This document shows positions 6,983-16,528 of a DNA stretch of 41,710 nucleotides, in pieces. The position numbers and the translations under genes were made by a program. The DNA comes from an uncultured Tenacibaculum sp. (GTDB lineage Bacteria; Bacteroidota; Bacteroidia; Flavobacteriales; Flavobacteriaceae). Positions within the stretch are counted from its first letter, which is position 1; every line of letters begins with the position of its first letter. The DNA lies in the NCBI GenBank assembly GCA_947497895.1, contig CANMIL010000019.1, forward strand, positions 1-41,710, read 5' to 3'. The notes under the pieces were generated by a model that did no database searches, was not told the origin of the DNA, and worked only from the letters and a program-made list of their open reading frames with translations.

Positions 6983-9900
6983 ATGACTGAAAAGCAAAAA
7001 AAACAAGTCGATAAAGAATTTGGCTTATCTTCTTGGGCAATTGGTAATAAAACGACCATATATGTCTTAATTACATTGATTTTCATTCTTGGAATATCGG
7101 CTTTTATTAGCATGCCAAGAGAGAATTTCCCTGAAATTAGAGAAACCAAAATTTATATAAGTTCTATTTATCCTGGAAATACAGCTGAGGATATTGAGAA
7201 ACTAATTACGGATCCTTTAGAGGATAAATTGAAAACCGTGAGTAATGTGGTGAAGGTAACTTCAACTTCACAAGAAGATTACTCGATGGTAATTGTAGAG
7301 TTTGATGAGAAAATTTCTGTTGATCAAGCTAAGCAAAAAGTAAAAGATGAAATCGATCAAGAGGTTTCCGGTGAAGATTGGCCAACATTTAATGGTGCTA
7401 AAGTAGAACCGAATGTTTTTGAATTGAGTATTTCAGAGGAAATGCCAATTTTGAATATTAATATTTCGGGAGATTATCCAGTAGATAAACTCAAAGAATA
7501 TGGAGAATACTTGGAAGACGAAATCGAGAACTTAGAGGAAATTAAGAAGGTAGATATTCGTGGAGCAGAGGAGAAGGAGGTTGAAATTGCAGTAGATATT
7601 TATAAAATGATGGCTGCAAAAGTAAGCTTCCAAGATGTAATCGATGCTGTAAGCCGAGGAAACTTAACTATGTCGGCAGGTAACTTAATTGCTAGTGGAC
7701 AAAGACGTACGATTCGTATTTTAGGTGAAATTGAAGATCCGCAACAGCTACAAGATTTCGTCGTGAAATCGGAAAGGGGCAACTCGATTTACTTGAAAGA
7801 TATCGCTATTGTTACTTTTAAAGACAAGGATAAAACTACATATGCACGTGAATTTGGTGCGCCGGTAGTAATGCTTGACGTAAAGAAGCGATCAGGGAAA
7901 AATATGGTGGAAGCCGCTGAGAAAATTCAGGAAATCGTTGAAGAAACAAAAGCAAATATATTCCCGACAAATTTAAAGGTTACTATTGCTAACGACCAAT
8001 CTTCTAAAACAATTGGTCAGGTTGATGACTTAGTAAATAATATTATTTTCGGAGTTATTCTTGTAGTATTAGTGCTAATGTTCTTCTTAGGATTTAAGAA
8101 TGCTTTATTCGTTGGATTTGCAATTCCTATGTCTATGTTCATGTCATTAATGATCTTAGATTGGATGGGCTATACAATGAATACCATGATACTATTCGGT
8201 CTAATTATGGGACTAGGAATGTTGGTAGATAATGGTATCGTAGTTGTTGAAAATGTCTATCGCTTGATGGATGAAGGAATGTCGAGAATTGAGGCAGCGA
8301 AAAAAGGTATTGGTGAAATTGCGTTTCCAATTATTATTTCAACCTTAACTACAGTTGCGGCATTTGTTCCATTAGGAATGTGGCCAGGAACCATGGGGCA
8401 GTTTATGATTTACTTCCCAATTACTTTATCCGTAGTATTAGGATCTTCTCTTTTTGTGGCTATTTTCTTTAACTCAGTTATGGTATCTCAATTTATGAGT
8501 ACCGAAGATAAGAGTATGCCGTTAAAGAGAATTATCACTTTATCTTCAATTGTTGGAGGTTTAGGGTTGTTAATTGTAATTTTTGGAGGAGCATATAGAG
8601 CTTTAGGAACAATCATGTTATTTACCGCGGTTATGCTATGGGTTTATCGAATGGCGTTAAGACCAATGGCAAATACATTTCAAAATAAAATCTTACCTCG
8701 TTGGGAGCGTTTTTATGAGCGAGTATTAAGAGCGGTGTTAAAAGGATATAGACCAATAGTTATTGCAGTATTAACTGTATTCTTGTTGTTCTTTGCGTTT
8801 GGTGGATTTGGAGCTTCTATAGGAAGTCAAAGAACCAAAGTAGAGTTCTTCCCTGACAACACACCAAACCAGATTATCGTATATATCGAGTACCCTCAAG
8901 GTACTGATATTGAGAAAACAAATACGATTATGAAAGATTTAGAAGAGCGTGTGTATGCTGTTCTAAATTCTCCGGAGTATGTCGATAATGGATATAATTT
9001 CTTAGTAGAAAGTGCGGTTTCTCAAGTAGGAGCTGGTTCAGGAAACCCCCAAACAGATGGAGGTTCTACAGCTGAAATGCCACATAGAGGTAAAATAACA
9101 GCTTCTATGAGAGAGTATAAGTTCAGAAGAGGAGCAGATAGTAAAGAGCTTCAAAAGAAAGTTACTGAAGCTTTAAAAGGTATTTATCCTGGTTTATCAA
9201 TTTCTGTAGAAAAAGATGCTGTTGGTCCACCAGCAGGATATCCAATTAATATCGAGTTAGAAGGAAAGGATTATGATGAATTAATTGTTACTGCCGAAAA
9301 AATGCGTGATTACTTGAATACCAAAAGTATTCCTGGTATTGATGAGTTGAAAATTGATGTAAACAAGTCTAAACCAGCAATGTTGGTAAATGTTGATAGA
9401 AAGAAAGCTGGTGAGTTGGGGGTGAGTTCAGCGCAAGTTGGCCAACAATTACGTAATTCTATTTTCGGAGCGAAAGCAGGGGTCTATAAGGAAGATGGTG
9501 AAGATTATGATATCTATGTTCGTTTCAACAAAGATAATCGTTATAATACCAGTGCTATTTTCAATCAGAAAATTACCTTTAGAGATCCTTCAAATGGTCA
9601 AGTAAAGACAATTCCAGTATCAGCGGTTTCTGAACAAAAGAATACTTCAGGATTCAGCGCAATTAAACATAAAAAAGCAAAACGTATTGTTACAGTATAT
9701 TCGGCTTTAGCACCTGGTTACACCGATGCTGCGGCTATTGTGGGTAAAATTCAAAATGAAATGAAATCATTTACTGAAAAACCATCAACCGTAAAAATCG
9801 ATTATACAGGACAGATTGAAGAGCAGGAGAAACAGATGAAGTTCTTGATGGGAGCATTTTTTGCTGGGTTAGGTTTAATTTTCTTTATTCTTATTTTCCA

Positions 9901-10444
9901 ATTCAACTCAGTGTCAAAACCAGCGATAATTATGTTGGCAATCTTCTTGAGTTTGATAGGAGTATTTGGAGGGTTAATTATTACTGCGAAACCTTTCGTA
10001 ATTATGATGACCATGATGGGAATTATCTCTCTTGCAGGTATTGTTGTAAACAACGGAGTGGTATTGTTAGATTATACCCAATTATTAATCGATCGTAAAA
10101 AAGTGGAGCATAACATTGCTGACAATGATTATGTGAATGTAAATATTTTAAGTGAAGCAATTATTAGAGGAGGTAAGGCTCGTTTACGTCCAGTATTATT
10201 AACTGCAATTACCACAATTTTAGGATTAATTCCTTTAGCGACTGGGTTGAATATTAATTTCTATACGCTAGTTTCTGAATTTAACCCACATATTTACGTG
10301 GGAGGTGATAATGTTATTTTCTGGGGACCATTAGCTTGGACAGTAATCTACGGATTATTCATAGCGACCTTCTTAACATTAATTGTAGTGCCAATTTTAT
10401 TCTATTTAGTAACTAAGTTTAAAATGTGGTTACGAAGTCTTTAA
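6983..10444 (+). CDS. RND-family efflux pump, inner-membrane transporter
   Basis: A 1153-residue proton-driven exporter, about 100 residues longer than AcrB. It has TM1 near residues 25-45, a large periplasmic loop, a TM block after about 350, a second loop from about 620, and a final TM block after about 950. The TM4 motif reads GMLVDNGIVVVENV: the first Asp of the AcrB pair (Asp407) is kept, the second is Asn. In the TM10 region the AcrB Lys940 position reads VVNNGVVLLD, so Lys is also replaced by Asn. This combination occurs in a large RND subfamily, so it need not mean loss of function. An inserted loop (NPHIYVGGDNVIFWG) precedes TM12. It is last in the tetR-tolC-adaptor-pump operon and is followed by a strong terminator. 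Confidence 0.94.
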   Translation: MTEKQKKQVDKEFGLSSWAIGNKTTIYVLITLIFILGISAFISMPRENFPEIRETKIYISSIYPGNTAEDIEKLITDPLEDKLKTVSNVVKVTSTSQEDYSMVIVEFDEKISVDQAKQKVKDEIDQEVSGEDWPTFNGAKVEPNVFELSISEEMPILNINISGDYPVDKLKEYGEYLEDEIENLEEIKKVDIRGAEEKEVEIAVDIYKMMAAKVSFQDVIDAVSRGNLTMSAGNLIASGQRRTIRILGEIEDPQQLQDFVVKSERGNSIYLKDIAIVTFKDKDKTTYAREFGAPVVMLDVKKRSGKNMVEAAEKIQEIVEETKANIFPTNLKVTIANDQSSKTIGQVDDLVNNIIFGVILVVLVLMFFLGFKNALFVGFAIPMSMFMSLMILDWMGYTMNTMILFGLIMGLGMLVDNGIVVVENVYRLMDEGMSRIEAAKKGIGEIAFPIIISTLTTVAAFVPLGMWPGTMGQFMIYFPITLSVVLGSSLFVAIFFNSVMVSQFMSTEDKSMPLKRIITLSSIVGGLGLLIVIFGGAYRALGTIMLFTAVMLWVYRMALRPMANTFQNKILPRWERFYERVLRAVLKGYRPIVIAVLTVFLLFFAFGGFGASIGSQRTKVEFFPDNTPNQIIVYIEYPQGTDIEKTNTIMKDLEERVYAVLNSPEYVDNGYNFLVESAVSQVGAGSGNPQTDGGSTAEMPHRGKITASMREYKFRRGADSKELQKKVTEALKGIYPGLSISVEKDAVGPPAGYPINIELEGKDYDELIVTAEKMRDYLNTKSIPGIDELKIDVNKSKPAMLVNVDRKKAGELGVSSAQVGQQLRNSIFGAKAGVYKEDGEDYDIYVRFNKDNRYNTSAIFNQKITFRDPSNGQVKTIPVSAVSEQKNTSGFSAIKHKKAKRIVTVYSALAPGYTDAAAIVGKIQNEMKSFTEKPSTVKIDYTGQIEEQEKQMKFLMGAFFAGLGLIFFILIFQFNSVSKPAIIMLAIFLSLIGVFGGLIITAKPFVIMMTMMGIISLAGIVVNNGVVLLDYTQLLIDRKKVEHNIADNDYVNVNILSEAIIRGGKARLRPVLLTAITTILGLIPLATGLNINFYTLVSEFNPHIYVGGDNVIFWGPLAWTVIYGLFIATFLTLIVVPILFYLVTKFKMWLRSL

Positions 10445-10464
10445 TTAAATTTATTTGTTAACAG

Positions 10465-10498
10465 AAAAAGCTAAAACAGTAATGTTTTAGCTTTTTTG
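10465..10498 (+). terminator. Intrinsic terminator of the efflux operon
   Basis: A 13-bp perfect stem (AAAAAGCTAAAAC / GTTTTAGCTTTTT, 6-base loop) ends in a run of T, 20 bases after the pump stop codon. The A run on the left arm makes it potentially bidirectional. Confidence 0.9.
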
Positions 10499-10648
10499 TT
10501 TTTAATAGCTAGCCATTTGATATCATCTAATAGTGATGATAATTGTGTGTAATGTGTTGTTATTTAGTTTTTTGTGTACATTTATAAAAGTGTTTTCTTC
10601 TTTTGGAAGAAAATGGGGACTAACATAAATCAACAAAACAACTAATAT

Positions 10649-11572
10649 ATGAATCGAAGAAAGTTTGTTAAGAATGGGGCTGCTTTGGGAACACTTTTAA
10701 CTTTTAGTAGTGATTTACTTGCGAATACCAAATTGGAGAAGAAAGCTGATAATGAGAATAAATTTCGTTTAAATTATGCGCCTCATGATGGTATGTTTAA
10801 AGAACATGCAGGAAGTTCTATTATTGACCAGCTAAAGTTTATGCATAACAAAGGCTTTCGAGCTTTTGAAGATAACGAAATGAGAAATCGTCCAGTTTCT
10901 GAACAAGAGAAAATAGCTGAAACAATGTCTAAACTAGGGATGGATATGGGAGTGTTTGTGGCTCATAAGATTTATTGGAAAGAACCTAATTTAGCGAGTG
11001 GAGATAAAACTTTCAGAGAAGAGTTTTTAAAGGATATTAAAAGTTCGGTTGATGTTGCCAAAAGAGTCCATGCAAAATGGATGACGGTGGTGCCTGGTCA
11101 TGTAGATTTAAGAAAAAACATGAGCTACCAAATGGCAAATGTCATTGAAACACTAAAACGGGCTTCTGAGATATTAGAACCACATGGTTTGGTAATGGTA
11201 CTAGAGCCTCTTAATTTCAGAGATCACCCTGGAATGTTTCTTTCTGAGTCTCCTCAAGCTTATGAAATATGTAAGTCGGTAAATAGTCCGGCTTGTAAAA
11301 TTCTTTTTGATATTTATCACCAACAAATTCAAGAGGGTAATCTTTTACCAAATATAGAAGCTTGTTGGGATGAAATAGCATATTTTCAAATAGGAGATAA
11401 CCCTGGGAGAAAAGAACCTACTACCGGAGAAATTAATTATAAAAACATTTTTAAATACATTCATAATAGAAATTTCGGAGGTATATTGGGAATGGAACAT
11501 GGTAATTCAATAAAAGGAAAGAAAGGAGAGCAATTACTAATTGAAGCCTACCGATCAGTAGATAACTTCTAG
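10649..11572 (+). CDS. Tat-exported hydroxypyruvate-isomerase-like TIM-barrel protein
   Basis: A 307-residue member of the xylose-isomerase-like/AP-endonuclease-2 superfamily, closest in motif to hydroxypyruvate isomerase (Hyi). It begins with a twin-arginine signal (NRRKFVKNGAALG), so the folded protein is probably exported. Family motifs: VLEPLNFRDHPGMFL with the catalytic-type Glu, ILFDIYHQQIQEGNL with metal-ligand Asp and His, FQIGDNPGRKEPTTGEINY, and a late GMEHG with the second Glu. True Hyi is cytosolic, so the periplasmic form may act on another sugar or keto acid. It is a single gene between the efflux operon and a minus-strand receptor gene; a weak TACATTTA box at 10577-10584 may be its promoter. 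Confidence 0.85.
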   Translation: MNRRKFVKNGAALGTLLTFSSDLLANTKLEKKADNENKFRLNYAPHDGMFKEHAGSSIIDQLKFMHNKGFRAFEDNEMRNRPVSEQEKIAETMSKLGMDMGVFVAHKIYWKEPNLASGDKTFREEFLKDIKSSVDVAKRVHAKWMTVVPGHVDLRKNMSYQMANVIETLKRASEILEPHGLVMVLEPLNFRDHPGMFLSESPQAYEICKSVNSPACKILFDIYHQQIQEGNLLPNIEACWDEIAYFQIGDNPGRKEPTTGEINYKNIFKYIHNRNFGGILGMEHGNSIKGKKGEQLLIEAYRSVDNF

Positions 11573-11630
11573 CAACTGAATCTCCTTTCATACAGAATGG
11601 TTATAGTGATTTTAGCTGGTTTTAAAAGTA

Positions 11631-13958
11631 TTAATCTGGTAAGCGATCTCTGTCTTTTTTAGTTCTATTAAATCGGTAGGTAAAAGTAACGGTAGTGTTT
11701 CTTCCCATTCTTCTAAAGCTAGTATTTGAGGTGTAATTTTCACCAGTAATCAATCTTTTTGCAATTCTTGAATCGAAAATGTTATTCATATTTAAGCTTA
11801 AAGATGCCTTGTCGTTCCAAAAGTCTTTACTAAAGCCAATGTTAGCAAAGTAGATAGATTCATTAAAGGTTTGTCCACTTTCACGTGCTCCTTGATAATT
11901 TATACTTGCTTGTACACTGAATTTTGGAAATCTAAAGCGAGAGTTTAATCGAGAAGACCATGTGTTATCATTTACATCGTATAATCCTTTTTGTTGGTAG
12001 GTAAAATAATTGAATTCACTTGATAATCGTAACCATTTAAAAGGAGAGTATCGTATGGCAAGTTCAGCTCCAGCTCTGTTTTCTGTGCCTGAGTTTACGG
12101 GCATTGAAACTAATGCTCCATCAGATTCTATGAATATTTGTGTTTCAAATAAATTGGTAGTTCTCTGAAAATAGATCGATGGATTTACGGTAAACTTATT
12201 CCATCTTTTTAAGGTTCCAAGTTCAAAAGAATTAGTGTACATCGGATTTAAATCTGGATTTCCTATTCGGTAGTTTCTACGGTCAGAGTACCCTCCAAAT
12301 GGATTTAACTGCCAGAATCTTGGACGACGTATTCTTCTACTATAGCTTAACTGTAAATTAGTCGCTTCCGTAAAATTGTAAGTTAAGTGAACAGTTGGAA
12401 ATAAGTCGGTATATTTTTTATCTGTAGTAAAAAATCCTTTTGTATCAGTACTTCCAGTATCTGAGTGTTCAGCTCTTAACCCTAATAAATATTGAAACTT
12501 ATGTTCTCTATTTCCATATTGAATGTATGCACCATAAATACCTTCATTGTATTTTAACAGGTTGTCAAATCTGTCAATAACGTTGCCATTATCCCAAACC
12601 GTATAGTCGCTATCAATATTTCTAACTTCTCCTTTAAGACCAACTTCAACATACGATTTTGGAGTAATAGGTATTTTGAAGTCAGACTGGAAAAGAAAAT
12701 CTTTACTACTTTCAATATCACGAGACGCTAAATTTCCAGTAGTTACTTCGGTAGGGAAAGTTTGACTTTCTTCAATAAACTCATTTTCGTCATCATTCCA
12801 AAATTCGTACTGAAGATTTACGGTAAGTTTTTGTCCCTTTTTATCGAATGTTTTGATGTAATTTAACTCTAATTGATTGGCTTTTTGAGGCTCTCTGTAA
12901 CTTTCACGATTAAATAAACTTTCGGTTAACTCCCTGTTTTTATCCAAACTATTGAAGTAATAATCGGTATTTCGATAACTTACGTTGCCTCTATGATAAT
13001 AGCTTAATGTTAAGGTATTAAAATCATTAATGTAATAATCACCTCCGAAATAGATGTTTAAAACCTTGTAGGTAGATTCAGTTTCTGTAGTTCTTTCTAA
13101 AAAAGACTCAATTTTATTATTGTTAAAGTCGGTTCTGAATAATGAGCTGTTTCCGTTAAAAGAAATATGGCGGTATCTAAAATTAGAGAACAAATTGAAC
13201 TTTTCCTTTTTGTAATTCACATTATAATTGATACCATGATTATCAGGAATTCCCGAAGTTAATTGAAGTGAGCTACCAAAGCCTCCAACTTTATTCTTTT
13301 TCAAAATAATGTTAATGATACCAGCGGTACCTTCTGCATCATATTTTGCGGATGGATTTGTAATTACTTCTATTTTTTCAATACTTTCTGAAGGAATTTG
13401 TTCTAGTCCATTATTATTGGTTAATACAGATGGTTTTCCGTTAATAAGGATTCGGACACTTGGATTTCCTCGTAAACTAACACTTCCTTCGGAATCAACA
13501 TTTACAGAAGGAACATTGTTTAAAATATCGTTTACGTTACCACCTTTTGATAGTAAATCTTTACCTACATTAAATACACGCTTATCCAATTTATATTCAG
13601 TAGTTGATTTTTCGGCAATAACTTGAACCTCTTCTAATGCTTCTGCATCTTCCTCTAAAAAGATGGTTGGGAGGCTCATACTTTTTGTGAAGTTTACATT
13701 TTTATTTATGTAATTTTTAAATCCAATAAACTCTACTTTTAAGTCATAGACTCCTGATTTAAGAGATAGGGAAAATTCACCTTTTTCATTGGTTGATTCA
13801 CCAGTAATAATTTCGTTACTCAAAGGGTTGGTAAGAATTACTGTAGCATATTCTAATGGAATATTTCCCGCTTTTTCAAGAACTTTTCCTTTAATAGATA
13901 TCTGTGCAATGCTCACAAAGGTGGTAAGAAATAATAAAGTAAATAGTTTGTTTTTCAT
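11631..13958 (-). CDS. TonB-dependent receptor-like outer-membrane protein with carboxypeptidase-like N-terminal domain
   Basis: A 775-residue outer-membrane beta-barrel protein. I place the start at the ATG at 13956-13958, which gives a clean signal peptide (MKNKLFTLLFLTTFVSIAQ); an earlier in-frame start would add 11 residues before it. Domains: a carboxypeptidase regulatory-like fold (ISIKGKVLEKAGNIPLEYATV to about residue 100), a plug (LSKGGNVNDILNNVPSVNVDSEG, VRILINGKPS, IEKIEVITNPSAKYDAEGTAGIINIIL, about 120-220), then a barrel of the OMP_b-brl_3 type to the end (aromatic C-terminal strand FTYRFNRTKK). The ligand is unknown. The divergent LytS/LytTR genes start about 210 bases away and might regulate it (inference). 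Confidence 0.92.
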   Translation of the reverse strand: MKNKLFTLLFLTTFVSIAQISIKGKVLEKAGNIPLEYATVILTNPLSNEIITGESTNEKGEFSLSLKSGVYDLKVEFIGFKNYINKNVNFTKSMSLPTIFLEEDAEALEEVQVIAEKSTTEYKLDKRVFNVGKDLLSKGGNVNDILNNVPSVNVDSEGSVSLRGNPSVRILINGKPSVLTNNNGLEQIPSESIEKIEVITNPSAKYDAEGTAGIINIILKKNKVGGFGSSLQLTSGIPDNHGINYNVNYKKEKFNLFSNFRYRHISFNGNSSLFRTDFNNNKIESFLERTTETESTYKVLNIYFGGDYYINDFNTLTLSYYHRGNVSYRNTDYYFNSLDKNRELTESLFNRESYREPQKANQLELNYIKTFDKKGQKLTVNLQYEFWNDDENEFIEESQTFPTEVTTGNLASRDIESSKDFLFQSDFKIPITPKSYVEVGLKGEVRNIDSDYTVWDNGNVIDRFDNLLKYNEGIYGAYIQYGNREHKFQYLLGLRAEHSDTGSTDTKGFFTTDKKYTDLFPTVHLTYNFTEATNLQLSYSRRIRRPRFWQLNPFGGYSDRRNYRIGNPDLNPMYTNSFELGTLKRWNKFTVNPSIYFQRTTNLFETQIFIESDGALVSMPVNSGTENRAGAELAIRYSPFKWLRLSSEFNYFTYQQKGLYDVNDNTWSSRLNSRFRFPKFSVQASINYQGARESGQTFNESIYFANIGFSKDFWNDKASLSLNMNNIFDSRIAKRLITGENYTSNTSFRRMGRNTTVTFTYRFNRTKKDRDRLPD

Positions 13959-14158
13959 TCTGTAATAAATTAACTGCTGTTTGAGGAGCAAATATGAGTG
14001 GACTTACTGTATGCTTTTGAGATAGTAGATGAATGCATCGGAATAATCGACGTATTCAAAAAATTGATAAGAATACTATATTCAGGGGGTAAAACTTAGG
14101 TTTTAGGAGAAAAAAAAGGAAGTTCATCTTTTTTAACAAAAATTGAGGGTTGAGTTTC

Positions 14159-14166
14159 TATTTTTG
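14159..14166 (+). promoter_or_regulatory. -7 promoter box of the LytS/LytTR operon
   Basis: TATTTTTG matches TAnnTTTG and ends five bases before the ATG at 14172. No good -33 TTTG is seen at the usual distance. If used, the transcript would have almost no leader. Confidence 0.45.
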
Positions 14167-14171
14167 TTGTT

Positions 14172-15245
14172 ATGAATAAATTTAACGAGGTTATTTCCTT
14201 TTTTCAGAAGAATAGAATAGCAAGGCATATATTATTTTGGTTATGTGTACTAACGGTTACTGTTCCTAAAGGTTTACTTGAGCATCACGAGTCTGTTTTT
14301 AAGCTTTCTGTGTATAATACCAGTTTTTTGGTGAGTCAGATTTTGGCGTCTTACTTCTTTGCCTATTTCGTTATTCCTAAATTTATTTTAACGAGAAAGT
14401 ATGTCGTAGCTGCTTTACTATCGTTTTTAGGGTTGTATTTTTTTAGTGCGCTGGCAAGAATAGTAATGGTTCATATAGCTGAACCGATTGCACGAGAGGG
14501 AGTTTTTGTGCAAGAAACGATACTTCAAATTTTAACTGATTTAGAGAAACTATTTATTCATTATATGCCTCATGTTTATTCTGCGGTTTTGGTGTTTTTA
14601 TTTGTTAAATATTTCTTGAATTATCGAAAGGTAAAGGACAGAGATTTGAAGTTTCAAAAAGAGAAGAGTGAAAATGAATTGAAGATGTTAAAAGCTCAGT
14701 TGAATCCGCATTTCTTGTTTAATACGTTAAATAACATTTATACATTGGCTTTGAGTAATTCTCCAAAAACGGCAACTTCAATAGGAAAGTTGTCGGAAAT
14801 CTTGGATCATGTTTTATATAAGTGTAATGATAAGTATGTAGCTTTGTCAAATGAAATTGAGCTTTTAGAAAATTACATAGAGCTAGAAAAGTTGAGGTAT
14901 GATGAACGTCTTAAAGTTAGCTTTGAAAAGGAGTTAAATAGCAATCCCAAAATACCACCATTAATTTTACTATCATTAGTGGAGAATGCTTTTAAACATG
15001 GCGCGGGAGAGGATAGTGGTTCTCCAGAGATTACCTTTAAAGTGGTTAGTGATAATAATGAATTAATTTTTTCAGTGGCTAACACGGTTTCGGTTGATTA
15101 TGCCGTAAAAAAAGAAAGCATTGGATTATCTAATATTCGCAAGCAACTGGATTTGGTATATAATGATTTCTACGATTTAAATGTAGAAGTGAAAGACAAT
15201 TGGTTCAATGTTGAGTTGAAAATAAATCAATTAGAAATTAAGTAA
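14172..15245 (+). CDS. LytS/YehU-type membrane sensor histidine kinase
   Basis: A 357-residue kinase of the His_kinase (LytS) class. Four membrane segments lie at about 18-33, 48-68, 77-98 and 134-150, followed by a short coiled coil. The phosphoacceptor motif LKAQLNPHFLFNTLNNIY has His180, and the ATP-binding part has the N-box LLSLVENAFKHG and the G-box-like SIGLSNIRKQLDLVY. No extra sensor domain is seen, so the signal is probably sensed in or near the membrane. The LytTR regulator gene follows 11 bases downstream, so the two form a two-component pair. Confidence 0.93.
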   Translation: MNKFNEVISFFQKNRIARHILFWLCVLTVTVPKGLLEHHESVFKLSVYNTSFLVSQILASYFFAYFVIPKFILTRKYVVAALLSFLGLYFFSALARIVMVHIAEPIAREGVFVQETILQILTDLEKLFIHYMPHVYSAVLVFLFVKYFLNYRKVKDRDLKFQKEKSENELKMLKAQLNPHFLFNTLNNIYTLALSNSPKTATSIGKLSEILDHVLYKCNDKYVALSNEIELLENYIELEKLRYDERLKVSFEKELNSNPKIPPLILLSLVENAFKHGAGEDSGSPEITFKVVSDNNELIFSVANTVSVDYAVKKESIGLSNIRKQLDLVYNDFYDLNVEVKDNWFNVELKINQLEIK

Positions 15246-15256
15246 TTTGGATTGGT

Positions 15257-15973
15257 ATGAAAGTGAGATGTTTAATAGTAGATGATGAGCCCCTAGCGGT
15301 TCAATTAATTCAAAAACATATTGAAAGAATCGAACGCTTAGAGGTTTCCGCAACCTGCAATAATGCCTTGAAGGCTTTCGAAATTTTAAATACCCAAGAG
15401 ATAGATTTAATGTTTTTGGATATAAAAATGCCTAATATAACAGGATTAGACTTTTTAAAAACCATAAAGAATCCACCTAAAACTATATTTACCACAGCAT
15501 ACAGAGATTATGCTATTGAGAGTTATGATTTAGAGGTAGTGGATTATTTATTAAAACCGATTACTTTTGAACGATTTTTTAAGTCAGTAGATAGATTTTT
15601 GAGAGAGAATAAGGGGAATGTTTCAGAAACGGTGATTAAGACGGAAGAAAGAGAGTTTAGGTTTTTTAAATCTGGAAATAAGCATCACAAGGTGTTTTTA
15701 GATGATATTTTGTATATCGAAAGTATTAAGGATTATGTTAGAATTCATCTTGGAAATGATAAGCGTATTGTGGTAAAATATAAAATTGGCGATATGGAAA
15801 AAGATTTGAAAATGTATGATTTTTTACGAATTCATAGATCATATATTATCAATAAGAAACGAATATCGGCGTTTTCTTTAAGTGAGGTTGAAATAGATTC
15901 AATAGAGGTGCCTATTGGTGCCAGTTATAAAGATGAAGTAATTAATTTTCTAAATGGGGTAAAGGGATTATAA
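15257..15973 (+). CDS. LytTR-family response regulator
   Basis: A 238-residue regulator. The receiver domain (1-120) has the acidic pair DDE at 9-11, phosphoacceptor Asp55 in LMFLDIKMP and Lys100 in LLKP. The C-terminal LytTR DNA-binding domain (about 130-235) contains DDILYIESIKDYVRIHLG and FLRIHRSYIINKKRI, the typical LytTR landmarks. It is the partner of the kinase encoded 11 bases upstream. Targets are unknown; the divergent outer-membrane receptor is a natural first candidate. Confidence 0.95.
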   Translation: MKVRCLIVDDEPLAVQLIQKHIERIERLEVSATCNNALKAFEILNTQEIDLMFLDIKMPNITGLDFLKTIKNPPKTIFTTAYRDYAIESYDLEVVDYLLKPITFERFFKSVDRFLRENKGNVSETVIKTEEREFRFFKSGNKHHKVFLDDILYIESIKDYVRIHLGNDKRIVVKYKIGDMEKDLKMYDFLRIHRSYIINKKRISAFSLSEVEIDSIEVPIGASYKDEVINFLNGVKGL

Positions 15974-16004
15974 AACGTATTTAAAACGGCATAGGTATAT
16001 TGGA

Positions 16005-16481
16005 ATGAAGAAAGTTTTTACAGTAGAAGAGATAAAAAGAAAGATAGAACAATACTGTGTGTATCAGGATCGGTGTCACAAGGAAGTGGAAGCAAAGCTG
16101 AGAGAATATCAGTTAATCCCCCAAGCTAGAGAATTAGTATTATTACATTTATTTGAACATAACTTCTTGAATGAAGAACGTTTCTCTAAAAGCTTTGCTA
16201 GAGGAAAATTTCGAATTAAAAAATGGGGGAAAGAGAGAATTGTGAGAGAACTTAAGTTAAGAGATATTGCATCAGCAAATATTAAAATTGCATTGAAGGA
16301 AATTGAAGAAGAAGATTATATAAGTACTTTGAATGAACTTGTGGAAAAGAAAAACCTTTCTATAAAGGAAAGTAATATCTACAAAAGAAAAAAGAAGTTG
16401 TTCGATTATCTAAAATATCGTGGTTATGAAACAGACTTGATTATGGAGGTTATCAATGAGGTAATAAAAAATCCTCTTTAA
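16005..16481 (+). CDS. recX: RecX-family recombination regulator
   Basis: A 158-residue protein made of three-helix RecX repeats. It shows FTVEEIKRKIEQYCVYQDRCHKEVEAKL at the start, the conserved NFLNEERFSKSFARGKFRIKKWGKERIVREL in the middle (about 53-83) and the C-terminal FDYLKYRGYETDLIMEVI. RecX binds RecA filaments in the cytoplasm and limits recombination and SOS activity. Length is normal. recA is not in this window. It follows the LytTR gene by 31 bases on the same strand and may be co-transcribed. Its 3' end contains one arm of the terminator that serves the convergent gene. Confidence 0.93.
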   Translation: MKKVFTVEEIKRKIEQYCVYQDRCHKEVEAKLREYQLIPQARELVLLHLFEHNFLNEERFSKSFARGKFRIKKWGKERIVRELKLRDIASANIKIALKEIEEEDYISTLNELVEKKNLSIKESNIYKRKKKLFDYLKYRGYETDLIMEVINEVIKNPL

Positions 16482-16504
16482 TATAATTTATATTAAAGAG
16501 GATT
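16470..16504 (-). terminator. Terminator between recX and the convergent T9SS gene
   Basis: A 17-bp perfect inverted repeat (left arm 16470-16486, right arm 16488-16504; in practice the loop is larger) overlaps the recX stop codon. On the minus strand it is followed by a run of T, so it suits termination of the 16529-19951 gene. On the plus strand no good T run follows. Confidence 0.8.
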
Positions 16505-16528
16505 ATAGTGTTTAACTAAAAACTGGGT

